Positions 1 through 8,860 of a stretch of DNA of 14,459 nucleotides are shown here, one piece after another (positions within the stretch are counted from its first letter, which is position 1; the number at the start of each line of letters is the position of its first letter). A model generated the notes under the pieces. The model was not told the DNA's origin, made no database searches, and worked only from the letters and a program-made list of their open reading frames with translations. Source of the DNA: Dunaliella salina (taxonomy: Eukaryota; Chlorophyta; Chlorophyceae; Chlamydomonadales; Dunaliellaceae); contig MU069543.1 in NCBI GenBank assembly GCA_002284615.2, forward strand, positions 112,316 through 126,774, in the 5' to 3' direction. A program made the position numbers and the translations under genes.

Positions 1-430
1 AAAGCATGCTCGCTGCTTCTACTTGATGATGTTCCGCACAGCCAGCCCTGGGGTGCTGTCCAGGGCAGCAGCTGGAGGCATCAGCTCACCACATAGTTGC
101 AAAATAAAAGGCATGCTCCCTGCTTCTACTGGATGATGTTCCGCACAGCCAGCCCTGGGGTGCTGTCCATGGCAGCAGCTGGAGGCATCAGCTCACCACA
201 TAATTGCAAAATAAACAGCATGCTCCCTGCTTCTACTTGATGATGTTCCGCACAGCCAGCCCTGGGGTGCTGTCCAGGGCAGCAGCTGGAGGNATCAGCT
301 CACCACATAATTGCAAAGTAAAAAGCATGCTCGCTGCTTCTACTTGATGATGTTCCGCACAGCCAGCCTTGGGGTGCTGTCCAAAGCAGGAGGCGTTGTA
401 GGCCCCTCCATGGTTAATGGGCCCCAATCT
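1..430 (+). repeat. 107-bp tandem repeat related to the exon a acceptor
   Basis: Four copies in direct orientation with unit starts (GCATGCTC/GCATGCTCC) at 4, 111, 218 and 325, an exact 107-bp period. Each contains CTGCTTCTAC...CGCACAG|CCAGCCCTGGGG and then GTGCTGTCC. This closely matches the acceptor and first bases of exon a (CTGCTTCTGC...ACACAG|CCAGTCCTGGGG, 791-836). The fourth copy stays similar to exon a further, through GTAGGCCCCTCCATGG, before diverging near 419. The array probably lies in the preceding COG4 intron. It contains one N at 293. Confidence 0.85.
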
Positions 431-819
431 GGGCCGTTCAAGCTCTAGTACTGCAGACAACATGCGGAACCAAGCTCGAACCGCCAAATGGGGCCTGCGG
501 GTGCAATGCAACAAGCATTTGTGTAAATCCCTTTCTTAGTCGTTTTGACTGGAGGCCTTGTAACCTTGAAATCTTAAAACCTTGTAACCTTGTAAATCCC
601 TTTCTTAGGGGGGGTGAAGCTATTAAGTGGTTTAAATGGTTTAAGATATAAGATATTATAACGGCAAATTTAAAGATAGTGTATTGGACAACCCTTACGG
701 GGTAGCCATTAATTTGACTGGCTTAGCCCTTACAGTATATGGCTAATTGACGTACGTCTCTGTTAGCGGTGTTCAGCTCTGGCAAACGTGCTGCTTCTGC
801 TTGCTCTTGTCATACACAG
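431..819 (+). other. Intron sequence before exon a, no gene seen
   Basis: I recognise no coding segment here. There is a short local repeat (CCTTGTAACCTTG at about 556 and 581, AAATCCCTTTCTTAG at 525 and 594) and an AT-rich stretch at 615-690. The end supplies the pyrimidine-rich tract and acceptor of exon a. Confidence 0.5.
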
Positions 820-953
820 CCAGTCCTGGGGTGCTGTCCAAGGCAGGGGGCGTTGGAGGCCCCTCCATGGCCAACTTGCCACCTGCTGCGGTGGCTTACG
901 TCACTGCCCTGAACAACAGCGATGTAGCCGCGGAATACGTTACAAAGCTGAAG
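820..953 (+). CDS. COG4: COG4 exon a
   Basis: Coding exon of about 44 codons ending ALNNSDVAAEYVTKLK, directly before a consensus donor AAG|GTGAGC. The ending resembles plant COG4, where a similar N-D-V...Y-V..KL segment precedes the acidic helix encoded by exon b. The acceptor is taken as CATACACAG|CC, giving a start with two bases of a split codon. A second AG after base 846 (AAGGCAG) would give a shorter exon in the same frame, starting at 847. The first part (SPGVLSKAGGVGGPSMANLPP) is Gly/Pro-rich, looks like a linker and is not conserved as far as I know. This junction is related to the repeat array at 1-430, and the exon's 3' part is copied at 1051-1146. The splice phase at its end is 0, as exon b requires. 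Confidence 0.75.
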
Positions 954-1905
954 GTGAGCTGGTTATGGCAGGGCATGAGGAGCGTGACGAAAGGCATGGC
1001 AGGGCATGAAGTACAAGACAAAGAGCATGGCAGGGCTTGAGGTACATGAGGGCCCCTCCATGGCCAACTTGCCACCTGCTGCAGTGGCTTACGTCACTGC
1101 CCTGAACAACAGCAACGTGGCCGCGGAGTATGAGACAAAGCTGAAGGTGAGCTGGACATGGCAGGGCATGAGGTGCATCAAAATGGGCATGGCAGGGCAT
1201 GAGGTCTATGACAAAGCTGGTTGACCTGGGCATGGCAGGGCATGAGATTCGTGACAAAGCTGATGGAGGGCTGAAACCGTCCGGTAGGTCATGAGGGCAT
1301 TGTGAGAGAGCATGGCATGGCATATCATGGCAGGGCATGAGGAACGCCACTAAGGGCATGGCAGGGCATGAGGTATGTGACAAAGCTGATGGAGGGCTGA
1401 AACCGTCTTGTAGGGCATGAGGTTACTGAGAGAGCATGGCAGGGCATGAGGTACATCAAAAAGGGCATGGCAGGGCATGAGGTCTATGACAAAGCTGGTT
1501 GACCTTGGGCATGTCAGGGAATGAGGTACGTAACAAAGCTGATGGAGGGCTGAAACCGTCCGGTAGGGCATGAGGTTACTGAGAGAGCACGGCAGGGTAT
1601 GAGGTACAATCAAAAAGGGCATGGCAGGGTATGAGGCACATGCCAGAGAGGGCATGGCAGGGCATGAGGTTCATAACAAAGCTGATGGAGGGCAGAAACC
1701 GTCTGGAAGAGCATGAGGGCATTGTGAGAGAGCATGGCGGGGCATGAGGAACGCCACAAAGGGCATGGCAGGGCAGAAGGTACTTGAAAAAGGACATGGC
1801 AATGGACGAGGTCCATGACAAAGCTGGTTGACCTGGGCATGGCAGGGCATGAGGTATGCGACAAAGCTGAAGATGAGCTTGACGTCCGGCAGGACATGAG
1901 GGTGC
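954..1905 (+). repeat. Minisatellite carrying decayed copies of the exon a donor
   Basis: Direct repeats built on GGCATGGCAGGGCATGAGGT, alternating with GTGACAAAGCTGATGGAGGG and GACAAAGCTGGTTGACCTGG blocks. The basic spacing is about 30-45 bp, with higher-order units of about 125-155 bp (ACAAAGCTGATGG at about 1255, 1379, 1533, 1677). The ACAAAGCTG blocks match the 3' end of exon a and its donor (ACAAAGCTGAAG|GTGAGC). The least decayed copy, near 1860-1877, reads GACAAAGCTGAAGATGAGCT. The copy of exon a at 1051-1146 sits inside this array. Confidence 0.8.
1051..1146 (+). pseudogene. Tandem partial copy of COG4 exon a, possibly usable
   Basis: Near-identical copy of the last 32 codons of exon a plus its donor, 193 bp downstream. 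Over about 105 aligned bases I count eight differences. Only two change residues (Asp to Asn, and Val to Glu just before TKLK). The frame is open and the donor AAG|GTGAGC is intact. The 5' side lacks exon a's acceptor and pyrimidine tract; only a weak ATGAG|GGC is present. The Asp and Val of exon a are the residues I expect in plant COG4, so exon a is probably the working copy. Because both boundaries would be phase 0, inclusion after exon a would insert 32 residues without a frameshift. It could be a recently dead duplicate or an alternative exon; I favour the dead duplicate. Confidence 0.6.
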
Positions 1906-1989
1906 TTTTACAGGTGCAGCATGCTGGTTGCCTACAAACCGTACAAGCGGTGCCCTACGGGTGAGTCGGGACATGCAGGACCTTGCTCT

Positions 1990-2335
1990 GCACGTGAGTG
2001 AGTCAGTGCAACAGTGCCACAAGCTAAGCGCAAGGGCAGAAGCTGTGAGGCCTGCGCTCAGGCAAGGCAAAAGCAAACTGGTACATGTGGTGCCACTGAG
2101 TGTGGGTCGGTACAGGTAGGTCTGTGCTTGCATGCAAATGAGTCAAAACATCAGTGCCACGAGACCTGCGCTCAGGCAAGGCAAGAGCAAACTGGTGCAT
2201 GTGGTGCCGCTGAGTGTGGGTTGGTACACGTAGATATGTGCTTGCACTGCAAGTAAGTCAGAACAACAGTGCTACAGATCTTGCGCAAAGGCAGAAGCTG
2301 TGAAGTATGTGCTCAAACAAAGGAAGAAGAGCATG
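1990..2335 (+). repeat. Three-copy 115-140 bp tandem repeat
   Basis: Three diverged direct copies anchored on AGTGCCAC / AGTGCTAC at 2013, 2153 and 2268. Shared blocks include CCTGCGCTCAGGCAAGGCAA, CAAACTGGT.CATGTGGTGCC and GGCAGAAGCTGTGA. The spacing differs (140 then 115) because the second copy lacks about 25 bp. Each unit holds GTGAGTCAG- or GTAAGTCAG-like donor sequence. I see no relation to a known exon. Confidence 0.7.
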
Positions 2336-2469
2336 CAAAGGGTTTTCTGCTGCCCAAAATTGAAGGAATTGCAAAGGATCTCAGTTTGCGGAGCACGTAT
2401 CCAAAGATAAGGTCAGCCTTGATTTGCGCTCTGTTCTAATATTTGTGCAAATTTGAGCAAAAAGTTAGA

Positions 2470-3499
2470 GTTGGACAATTCCATACATATCTGTTGCACA
2501 CACCAGCCAATTGGCAGGAAAATCAAGTGGGGTTGGCCAGTTGCAAATGCCAATACCGCGTGCCAGTACAATTGGTGCAAAAAAATTCATAAATCTGCAG
2601 TATAAAATAGGTAAGTACCGTAGGGGACTGTGACCACTGCGCACCCCCAATTTTTGCGCGCCCCCATCACGCATTTTACGGGCACATGAGCAGCAATTTC
2701 ACAGTACGAACTCCTCTTTACGCACCCTTCTTCATGAACCCCTCAATTGAGGCTACACATGCATGCCCATTCCAGAACACCCAGCCAGGCATGAAGCCAT
2801 GTGTGTCCTGGCAAAAGCGTCCATTCAAGCAACTTCGTAGTAGTTACCCAGATGAAATCCACCTGTGAACATGACGTGGCAATGAACATGACATGGCAAG
2901 CTGGCTGGCTGGAGACAGCTCCACCAGTTCTTCTTCATATGTCCTGGCCTGACTCGCGAGCCACGCTTCACGCTTCTCCCTGGAATTGCGCTGCCTCTCT
3001 GCTGTCATGCTGCTGCTTGGTGGCTCTGGCTGCTCTCGCTCCTCCGTTTGTCCCGGCAGGTCCATGGGCTCGACAGCTTTCTCAGGCGTGCCCGGCCCAG
3101 CTCCTTCAGCCCTGCACTGCCTCTTAGCAGCCTCATNCTGCTCCTCCTGCTTTCTTTTCCTCTCTTGAACATCCTTTCTTTGCTTCGTGATGCTTTCTTT
3201 CCCCCATTTCTCCTCCTTGTCCCGCTGCCTCTCCCCAGAATCTACCTTATCAAAAACCTGATAATTTTGAATTATTTACTTCATTGCGCACCCATTGCGC
3301 ACCCCGCCACAGCCATTTATTTTTGCCATTGCGTACCCAGTGCGCACCCCTCCAGAATGATTATTAAAGCATTGCGCACGGCCAAAAAACTTTAAATATT
3401 GCGCAATGATCAAAGTCCTTTACGGTACTTAAAAAGTGGGTATTGGCAAACCTCAGAAGTATACAATATTCTTGGCGCATGCGTATGGAATTGGCCAAT
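2470..3499 (+). mobile_element. Non-autonomous TIR element 1 (about 1.03 kb)
   Basis: The ends are inverted repeats. GTTGGACAATTCCATAC at 2470-2486 matches the reverse complement of 3483-3499 (ATTGGCCAATTCCATAC) with two mismatches. Inside them are further inverted matches: TGCCAATACC (2547) against GGTATTGGCA (3439-3448), and GTAAGTACCGTAGGGGACTG with TGACCACTGCGCA (from 2611) against a similar run ending about 3432. The interior has clusters of TGCGCACCC near both ends and a minus-strand open frame. I see no transposase signature and no clear target-site duplication. The ends resemble those of element 2 (6892-7995), so the two may be one family. Confidence 0.65.
2844..3275 (-). CDS. Charged minus-strand open frame inside TIR element 1, uncertain
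   Basis: Open for about 143 codons, from just after an in-frame TAA (3276-3278) to a stop at 2844. It is very rich in Lys, Glu, Arg and Gln (for example GERQRDKEEKWGKE and TAERQRNSREKREAWLASQ). This is unlike the simple-repeat frames elsewhere in the window and would predict helix or coiled coil. A possible acceptor TTATCAG|GTTTTT lies at its 5' side (exon from 3257), so it may be an internal exon rather than a frame starting at Met. The only convenient Met, at 3063-3065, would leave 73 residues. An N at 3137 leaves one codon unknown. I do not recognise the family. It may be a captured host exon or a remnant of the element's own gene, or simply chance in purine-rich DNA. Confidence 0.35.
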   Translation of the reverse strand: MIQNYQVFDKVDSGERQRDKEEKWGKESITKQRKDVQERKRKQEEQXEAAKRQCRAEGAGPGTPEKAVEPMDLPGQTEEREQPEPPSSSMTAERQRNSREKREAWLASQARTYEEELVELSPASQLAMSCSLPRHVHRWISSG

Positions 3500-4005
3500 G
3501 CAACATGAGGTTAATGGATGCTGATGTGCGACTGCAAACATGACCAGAAGCAAAACGTTACAATAACATCTGAAAGCCTCCCACTGAGGTACAGCCCTGC
3601 ATCCAGCAACTGCTGGTAAGGAGAACTTGTACTGCCTGCCTCTCAAGTCAGGGTAGCATGTGAGTGCTCAGAATACCTTGAGGAAAGTCCCACGTCGGCC
3701 TTGCATTCTAGCAGTATTCTACCAGTTTTTTCCCTCTTTTTTGCCCCAGCAATGTACTGCCAATTTTGTGCCATGCCTTCAAAATGAACAACGTGAAAAC
3801 ATTTGGGTTTTGAACCAACGTTTTCTTGAACACAGCGCAGTGTCATTCTTTTTACGCAGCTTTTCATGGCCGCTTCTGCAGCTTCCTCAGAGGTACCTTT
3901 GTTTGATGCTCGTTTTGCAGACTTGTGATGTTCAATCCTCCCCTTCTAGCGCGTTTGAAAATTTTCGTTTTGAAAATTTTCTTGGTAGTGCCTTTGCTGC
4001 CGCAG
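3500..4005 (+). other. Intron sequence before exon b, no gene seen
   Basis: No repeat or coding segment recognised on either strand. Pyrimidine-rich patches occur at 3715-3750, and the stretch ends in the acceptor CTGCCGCAG of exon b. Confidence 0.5.
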
Positions 4006-4111
4006 GCAGAGCTGGAGGGATACCTCACCGAGCTGTTTCCATCCTCACCCACGGGTGCGGGTGACCGGGAGCGCGTGCGGACAGTGCTGGCTGACCAGGG
4101 CAAGACAGCAG
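4006..4111 (+). CDS. COG4: COG4 exon b
   Basis: Exon of 35 codons plus one base, bounded by CTGCCGCAG|GC and GCAG|GTGTGAG. It encodes AELEGYLTELFPSSP followed by DRERVRTVLADQGKTA, matching the plant COG4 stretch with an acidic amphipathic helix, a proline-containing loop and D-R-E-K-V...C-L-S-E-L-G. Exon a ends in phase 0 and this exon starts in phase 0. Its single leftover G joins the GA at the start of exon c to make a Gly codon, and the joined protein then aligns without gaps. A donor two bases later (GGT|GTGAGT) would break the frame, so 4111 is preferred. The donor is the first element of a (GT)n tract of about 197 bases. Confidence 0.85.
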
Positions 4112-4821
<710 letters not shown>

Positions 4822-5045
4822 TCGCTTTGATCCCTTCTATTTTTCTGTGTGCAGGAGACCTGCGTATTGATTTGATCCCTGCTTTGTTGCTGCGCACAGG
4901 AGACCTGCGTATCAATTCGATCCTTGCTTTGTTGCTGCGCACAGGAGACCTGCGTACCAATTCGATCCTTGCTTTGTTGCCATGCGCAAGAAGCGTGTGT
5001 TCTGATTTGATCCCAGCTGTGTTGGTGTGCGCAGGAGACCTGCGT
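4822..5045 (+). repeat. 45-bp tandem repeat of the exon c acceptor
   Basis: Unit core TTTGATCC...CTTTGTTGCTGCGCACAG|GAGACCTGCGT. The GAGACCTGCGT blocks begin at 4855, 4900, 4945 and 5035. The unit between the last two (expected at 4990) is degenerate (CGCAAGAAGCGTGTG). The period is exactly 45 bp, which is 15 codons. All units lie in one open frame that runs into exon c. The last unit is the real exon c acceptor. Intact AG sites therefore precede 4855, 4900 and 4945, each with a pyrimidine-containing tract. Confidence 0.92.
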
Positions 5046-5126
5046 CAAAGCCATATCAAATCCTTAGAGGCCTTGGCGGATGCCCTCATGCCTCGGCTAC
5101 GGCCTGTGATGGATGAGATAGCAACA
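5035..5126 (+). CDS. COG4: COG4 exon c
   Basis: Exon of two bases plus 30 codons, from GTGCGCAG|GA to ACA|GTGAGT. It encodes DLRQSHIKSLEALADALMPR and continues LRPVMDEIAT. In plant COG4 the matching segment runs FKQ..NSGMEQLV...TPR[IL]RPV[LM]D..AT. With exon b ending in a single G, the spacing from the LADQG motif to LEAL is the same as I recall for the plant protein. This makes 5035 the likely main start. Three further AG sites, 90, 135 and 180 bp upstream, lie in the same open frame (see the 45-bp repeat). Both boundaries of this exon have seeded repeats: 45-bp units upstream and 12-bp units downstream. Confidence 0.87.
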
Positions 5127-5640
5127 GTGAGTGCATGAGTGCAGTGAGTACAACAGTGAGTGCAACAGTGAGTGCAACAGTGAGTGCAACAGTGAGCGCA
5201 ACAGTGAGCGCAACAGTGAGTGCAACAGTGAGTGCAACAGTGAGTGCAACAGTGAGTGCAACAGTGAGCGCAACAGTGAGTGCAACAGTGAGCGCAACAG
5301 TGCAACAGTGAGCGCATCAGTGAGTGCAACAGTGAGTGCAACAGNCAGTGAGTGCAACAGTGAGTGCAACAGTGAGTGCAGTGAGTGCAACAGTGAGCGC
5401 AACAGTGAGCGCATCAGTGAGTGCAACAGTGAGTGCAACGGTGAGTGCAGTGAGTGCAACAGTGAGCGCAACAGTGAGTGCAACAGTGGGTGCAGCAGTG
5501 AGCGCAACAATGAATGCAGTGAGCGCAACAGTGAGCGCAACAGTGAGTACAACAGTGAATGCAACAGTGAGAGCAACAGTGAGTGCAGTGAGCGCAATAG
5601 TGAGTGCAGTGAGTGCAACAAGTTGTGCAAATGAGTCAGC
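5127..5640 (+). repeat. 12-bp minisatellite grown from the exon c donor
   Basis: About 40 direct copies of GTGAGTGCAACA or GTGAGCGCAACA, with occasional GTGAGTGCA 9-bp or shorter units; one N at 5345. The founder is visible: exon c ends ATAGCAACA and its intron begins GTGAGTGCA. Nearly every unit therefore contains a consensus donor, ACA|GTGAGT. The reading frame of exon c meets TGA at 5136-5138, so only the first donor avoids a stop. Confidence 0.95.
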
Positions 5641-6715
5641 TGAGCTTGTCCTGGACAATATCGCGACAGTCTGTGAGCGCGAGTGAGGGCACATGGTGAC
5701 GGTGAGTGGGTGCAAGTGGGCGCAGTGTGACAGTGAGGGCAAGTGAGGCGATGGAATAAACTGATTGGCCGCCTCGGATAAGGCCTGTCATGGACAAGAT
5801 GAGGATGGTGAATGAGGGGGAGGGAGGGCGGTGGAGGTGTGCAAATGGGATGCTCTGCCGGAGGACTGTCATGGATGAGATGGCAACGGCTAAGGCCTAC
5901 CATACATGAGGTGGCAACGGCTTGTGCAGGAGGGTGTTCAATGGAAGTGAGCTGCACAAGTTGAGGGTGCTGTGTGGTGTAGTGAAGGCAGTGATTCATC
6001 CAGTGGAGCTGCTGTGGAGTTGTATGGATCCATCATGTCGATGACATGGCGACAGTGAGTAAGTGTGATTGAGGGAGATGGAGCTGTACAAATGAGATGC
6101 CTCGGCTAAGGCCTAACATGGATGAGATGGCAACAGTGAGTCAGCTCGAGGGAGGGCGTTGGAGTTGTACAAATAAGATGCCTGGGTGAATGTTTGTCAT
6201 GGACAAGGTGGCGGCGGTGAGTGTGCAAGAGTGCAGCGTGAGAGCACTGCTGAGTTGTATGGATATGTCATGGTTGAGGTGGCAGTGGTGTGTGTGCAAT
6301 TGTAGTGGAATTGTGCGACTGAGAGTGCTGTTGAGTTTCAAGGATGAGTCTTGGACGGGGTGGCGACAGTGAGTGTGCGAACGCTTGTGTTTGAGCTGTG
6401 CGATGGAGAGCGCTGTGGAGTTGTGTGGATGAGTCATAGATGAGGTGACTGAGGTGAATGTGCGTGATTGCAGCAGAGTTGTGCAACAGAGATTGCTGTG
6501 GAGTTGTAGGGATAAGTCATGGATGAGGTGGTGTACGTGAGCGTGCGCGATTGCACAATTGTGAAGTTGTGCGGCGGAGAATGCTGTGGAGTTGCATGGC
6601 TTTCCATAGTTGAGGTGGCATAGGTGAGTGTACATGATTGCAGAGTGTGCGAATGTCTGGTGCTCTGGAGTTGTATGGATAAGTCATTTAAGGAGTGGCA
6701 ACAGTGGGTGCGCAA
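5641..6715 (+). repeat. Degenerate repeats containing copies of the exon c 3' end
   Basis: Long-period repeats in the same intron. The best copy, 6097-6141, matches exon c and its donor (5088-5132) at 40 of 45 bases: ATGCCTCGGCTAAGGCC, then ATGGATGAGATGGCAACA and GTGAGT. Weaker copies of GGCCTGTCATGGA.GA.ATG..A start near 5771, 5865, 6025 and 6174. From about 6000 on, GCTGTGGAGTTGTATGGATAAGTCATGGATGAGGTGGC-like units recur every 85-95 bp (CTGTGGAGTTG near 6012, 6409, 6498, 6584). No coding potential is kept. Confidence 0.75.
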
Positions 6716-6803
6716 GGTGCGAATGCCCTCGTAGTACCGTGCAGAATTGGACTCATCACGCAACTTGAAAAATATAAATACATTCAGATATGTGTATGTG
6801 TAC

Positions 6804-6805
<2 letters not shown>

Positions 6806-6877
<72 letters not shown>
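6806..6877 (+). repeat. (GT)n microsatellite
   Basis: About 72 bases of uninterrupted TG. It ends about 15 bases before the left end of TIR element 2. Confidence 0.97.
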
Positions 6878-6880
<3 letters not shown>

Positions 6881-6891
6881 ACATGCGTAAA

Positions 6892-7995
6892 TATAGGGTT
6901 GGCCAGTTCTGTATGAGAAATTTTCATACACGGTATAATGCGTGTATAACCGTATAATATGGCCGTATATTCCTAGAGTCCGTATAATTAAGAAATTAAA
7001 AGTTCTCAGAATTAACTCAAAGGGGGGTCATTCTGCTGCTCTCGAACAGCTGAGCGTGTCTACCCAATCCTGTTGCACCAAAAAACGGAATTTTGCAATG
7101 CAAGGGCAGCCCAAACGTCCCAAGCACACCATGCTCTCAGGCAAGGTTCAGAGATGTCATCATACTTCAGTTTCAAAGACCAGAGTAGCCCATGTCAAAC
7201 CCAAAGTTCTGTCTTTCTCCCATCAAGCCTATCAACTAAATGCACACCTTTCCCCCACACCTTTCCCCCTCACACCTTTCCCCCACACCTTCCCCCCATC
7301 ACTGATCCACCTCTGCCTTGCCTTTCTCCCCCTCCTCCCCATCTAGTCAAGCTTCCTCATGCATCACCACCCCTTCCGCCCTATACTTGGATTTCTCTGC
7401 ATCCCAGATGGCGGCCCGTCCTTCTGACCCTCTGCATCAACATCCATGCCTGCCTCTTCCTCAGCTGCCGGTGCTAGTGCCACTGCTGCTGCTGCTCGTG
7501 CAGACGCTGCTGGCTCTGCTGCTGCTGCTGCTGCTGCTAGTGCCCCTACAGCAGTGGACCCTGCTGTGCTGCTCCTCGCTGCAGAGCCCTCCCTCTCACT
7601 TGCACCTTCTCCTGCTGGACTACCTGTGCCAGCATCTTCTGCAGCTGTGTTCCCTGTTGGTGTGCCCTGTGCTGGTGCACCATCCCTTGCCTGAGTACCC
7701 CTTGCCTGAGCACCCCTTGATGGTGTAGGGGCACCTGAGGCATGACCAAATATACTTCGAAGCATTTTAACTCATGCAATCATTAAAACAGCTTTATTTG
7801 TTTTTTGGGGGTATTGAATTCCAGCCACTCGATGTTTTGTTGAAGGGTCCCTTCCTAAGGCTCATACGGAATTTTGTCATACTAGACGCTTAAACGGGTA
7901 CGGATACGGAGGACCCCCCTCTTATACGGGCCGCCTTATACGTCCCATATATTAAACGCCGTCTTAGGCCTTATACGGAACTGGCCAATCCTATA
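6892..7995 (+). mobile_element. Non-autonomous TIR element 2 (about 1.1 kb)
   Basis: Terminal inverted repeats of 23 bp at 6892-6914 (begins TATAGGGTTGGCCAGTTC) and 7973-7995, with two mismatches. Next to them are many copies of CCGTATAA / TTATACGG (6930-6990 and 7863-7980), like the subterminal repeats that transposases bind in other DNA elements. The terminal TATA on each side could be repeat or a 4-bp target duplication; I cannot tell. The core (GGTTGGCCAGTTC) resembles the ends of element 1. The interior has a C/T-rich stretch with CACCTTTCCCCCACA repeats (7245-7300) and an alanine-rich minus-strand frame. No transposase was recognised. A (GT)n tract lies within 20 bases of each end. Confidence 0.75.
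7364..7765 (-). CDS. Ala/Gly-rich minus-strand open frame in TIR element 2, uncertain
   Basis: 133 codons from an ATG (7763-7765) to a stop at 7364. The start is MLRSIFGHASGAPTPSRGAQ, then come low-complexity Ala/Gly/Thr segments, a poly-Ala run coded by the CTG/CAG triplets at 7487-7543, and an acidic EEEAGMDVDAEGQKDGPPSG near the end. Disordered proteins of this composition are common in green algae, but triplet repeats also open frames by chance. The + strand is also open across much of this stretch, which weakens the case. No family recognised. Confidence 0.25.
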   Translation of the reverse strand: MLRSIFGHASGAPTPSRGAQARGTQARDGAPAQGTPTGNTAAEDAGTGSPAGEGASEREGSAARSSTAGSTAVGALAAAAAAAEPAASARAAAAVALAPAAEEEAGMDVDAEGQKDGPPSGMQRNPSIGRKGW

Positions 7996-8013
7996 ACCAT
8001 ACATGTATATAAA

Positions 8014-8028
8014 TGTGTGTGTGTGTGT

Positions 8029-8096
<68 letters not shown>
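8014..8096 (+). repeat. (GT)n microsatellite, one interruption
   Basis: About 83 bases of GT with a TC interruption near 8032. It starts about 18 bases after TIR element 2. Confidence 0.97.
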
Positions 8097-8239
8097 AAAA
8101 AAGGTATCAACAATGCTGCCGCAAAACAATTTATGTTACAAAACCGGGCAGTGACAATGTGTTATTTATGCGCAGCAATATAAATTTTGCATGGTATGAG
8201 GGTATTACCCTGACCATGATGATTCATCATATGTTTGAC

Positions 8240-8640
8240 AGCTAGCAACATGCCCACGGCTTGGCGCAGGAGTGCCTTTACTGTGTGGGTCCTCCACATG
8301 TGGATTCATTATCATATACCCTGGCTACTGCCCTTTAGGGGCAAGTTTGTAAATTGTTGTGCCAGATGTGGCTATGCTTGCTGGCTGTGAGTGTGAGTGC
8401 AGGATGTGATTGAAGATCTACTGCAGAACACAGCCTGTGGTTGTAACTGTGAATGTGACTTCAGACTGTCAATGCGAGTGTTGGTGTTGGCACAGGAGCT
8501 CCTTTGTTGTGCAAGCCTTACGTATGTGGAATCATTATCATATACCTCCATCAACGCCTTTCTAAGGCTTAGCCAACAGTGGCCTCATATTCAAAGGGCC
8601 CCATCCAACTTGGCGAGTCCTCGAACCCCCCAATAGGGTC
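8240..8640 (+). repeat. Diverged direct duplication of about 230 bp
   Basis: The sequence around 8265-8330 (GCGCAGGAGTGCCTTTACTG ... ATGTGGATTCATTATCATAT) recurs around 8490-8560 (GGCACAGGAGCTCCTTTGTT ... TATGTGGAATCATTATCATA). Between them, at 8382-8420, is a single copy of the 39-bp unit that is amplified at 8705-8860. The 8097-8239 stretch before it shows nothing. Confidence 0.6.
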
Positions 8641-8704
8641 TTGTTACCTTCTGTGCTCACAAGGTAACTTCGTGGCGGTGTGTGCAGAATCTGGGTGTGC
8701 GTAC

Positions 8705-8860
8705 CGGCTGTGAGTGTGAGTGCAGGAGGTGATTGGAGATCTACGGCTGTGGGTATGAGTGCAGGAAGTCATTGAAGATCTACGGCTGTGAGTGTGAGTA
8801 CAGGAGGTGACTGAAGACCTACAGCTGTGAGTGTGAGTGCTGGAGGTGACTGAAGATGTA
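8705..8860 (+). repeat. 39-bp minisatellite, four copies
   Basis: Four adjoining 39-bp units of the type CGGCTGTGAGTGTGAGTGCA-GGAGGTGATTGAAGATCTA. Every unit has a donor-like GTGAGT. A solitary fifth copy is at 8382-8420. Confidence 0.92.

Noticed and set aside
430..530. Possible earlier COG4 exon (CTGCAG|ACAACATGCGGAAC...)
   Set aside because: I could not match the short frame to COG4, and no good donor follows.
5097..5999. 300-codon minus-strand frame (Leu-His-Ser-Leu repeats) and similar Asn-Ser-Glu-Cys frames on the + strand
   Set aside because: It is only the translation of the 12-bp donor-derived repeat, whose period is a multiple of three. The composition has no protein-like variation.
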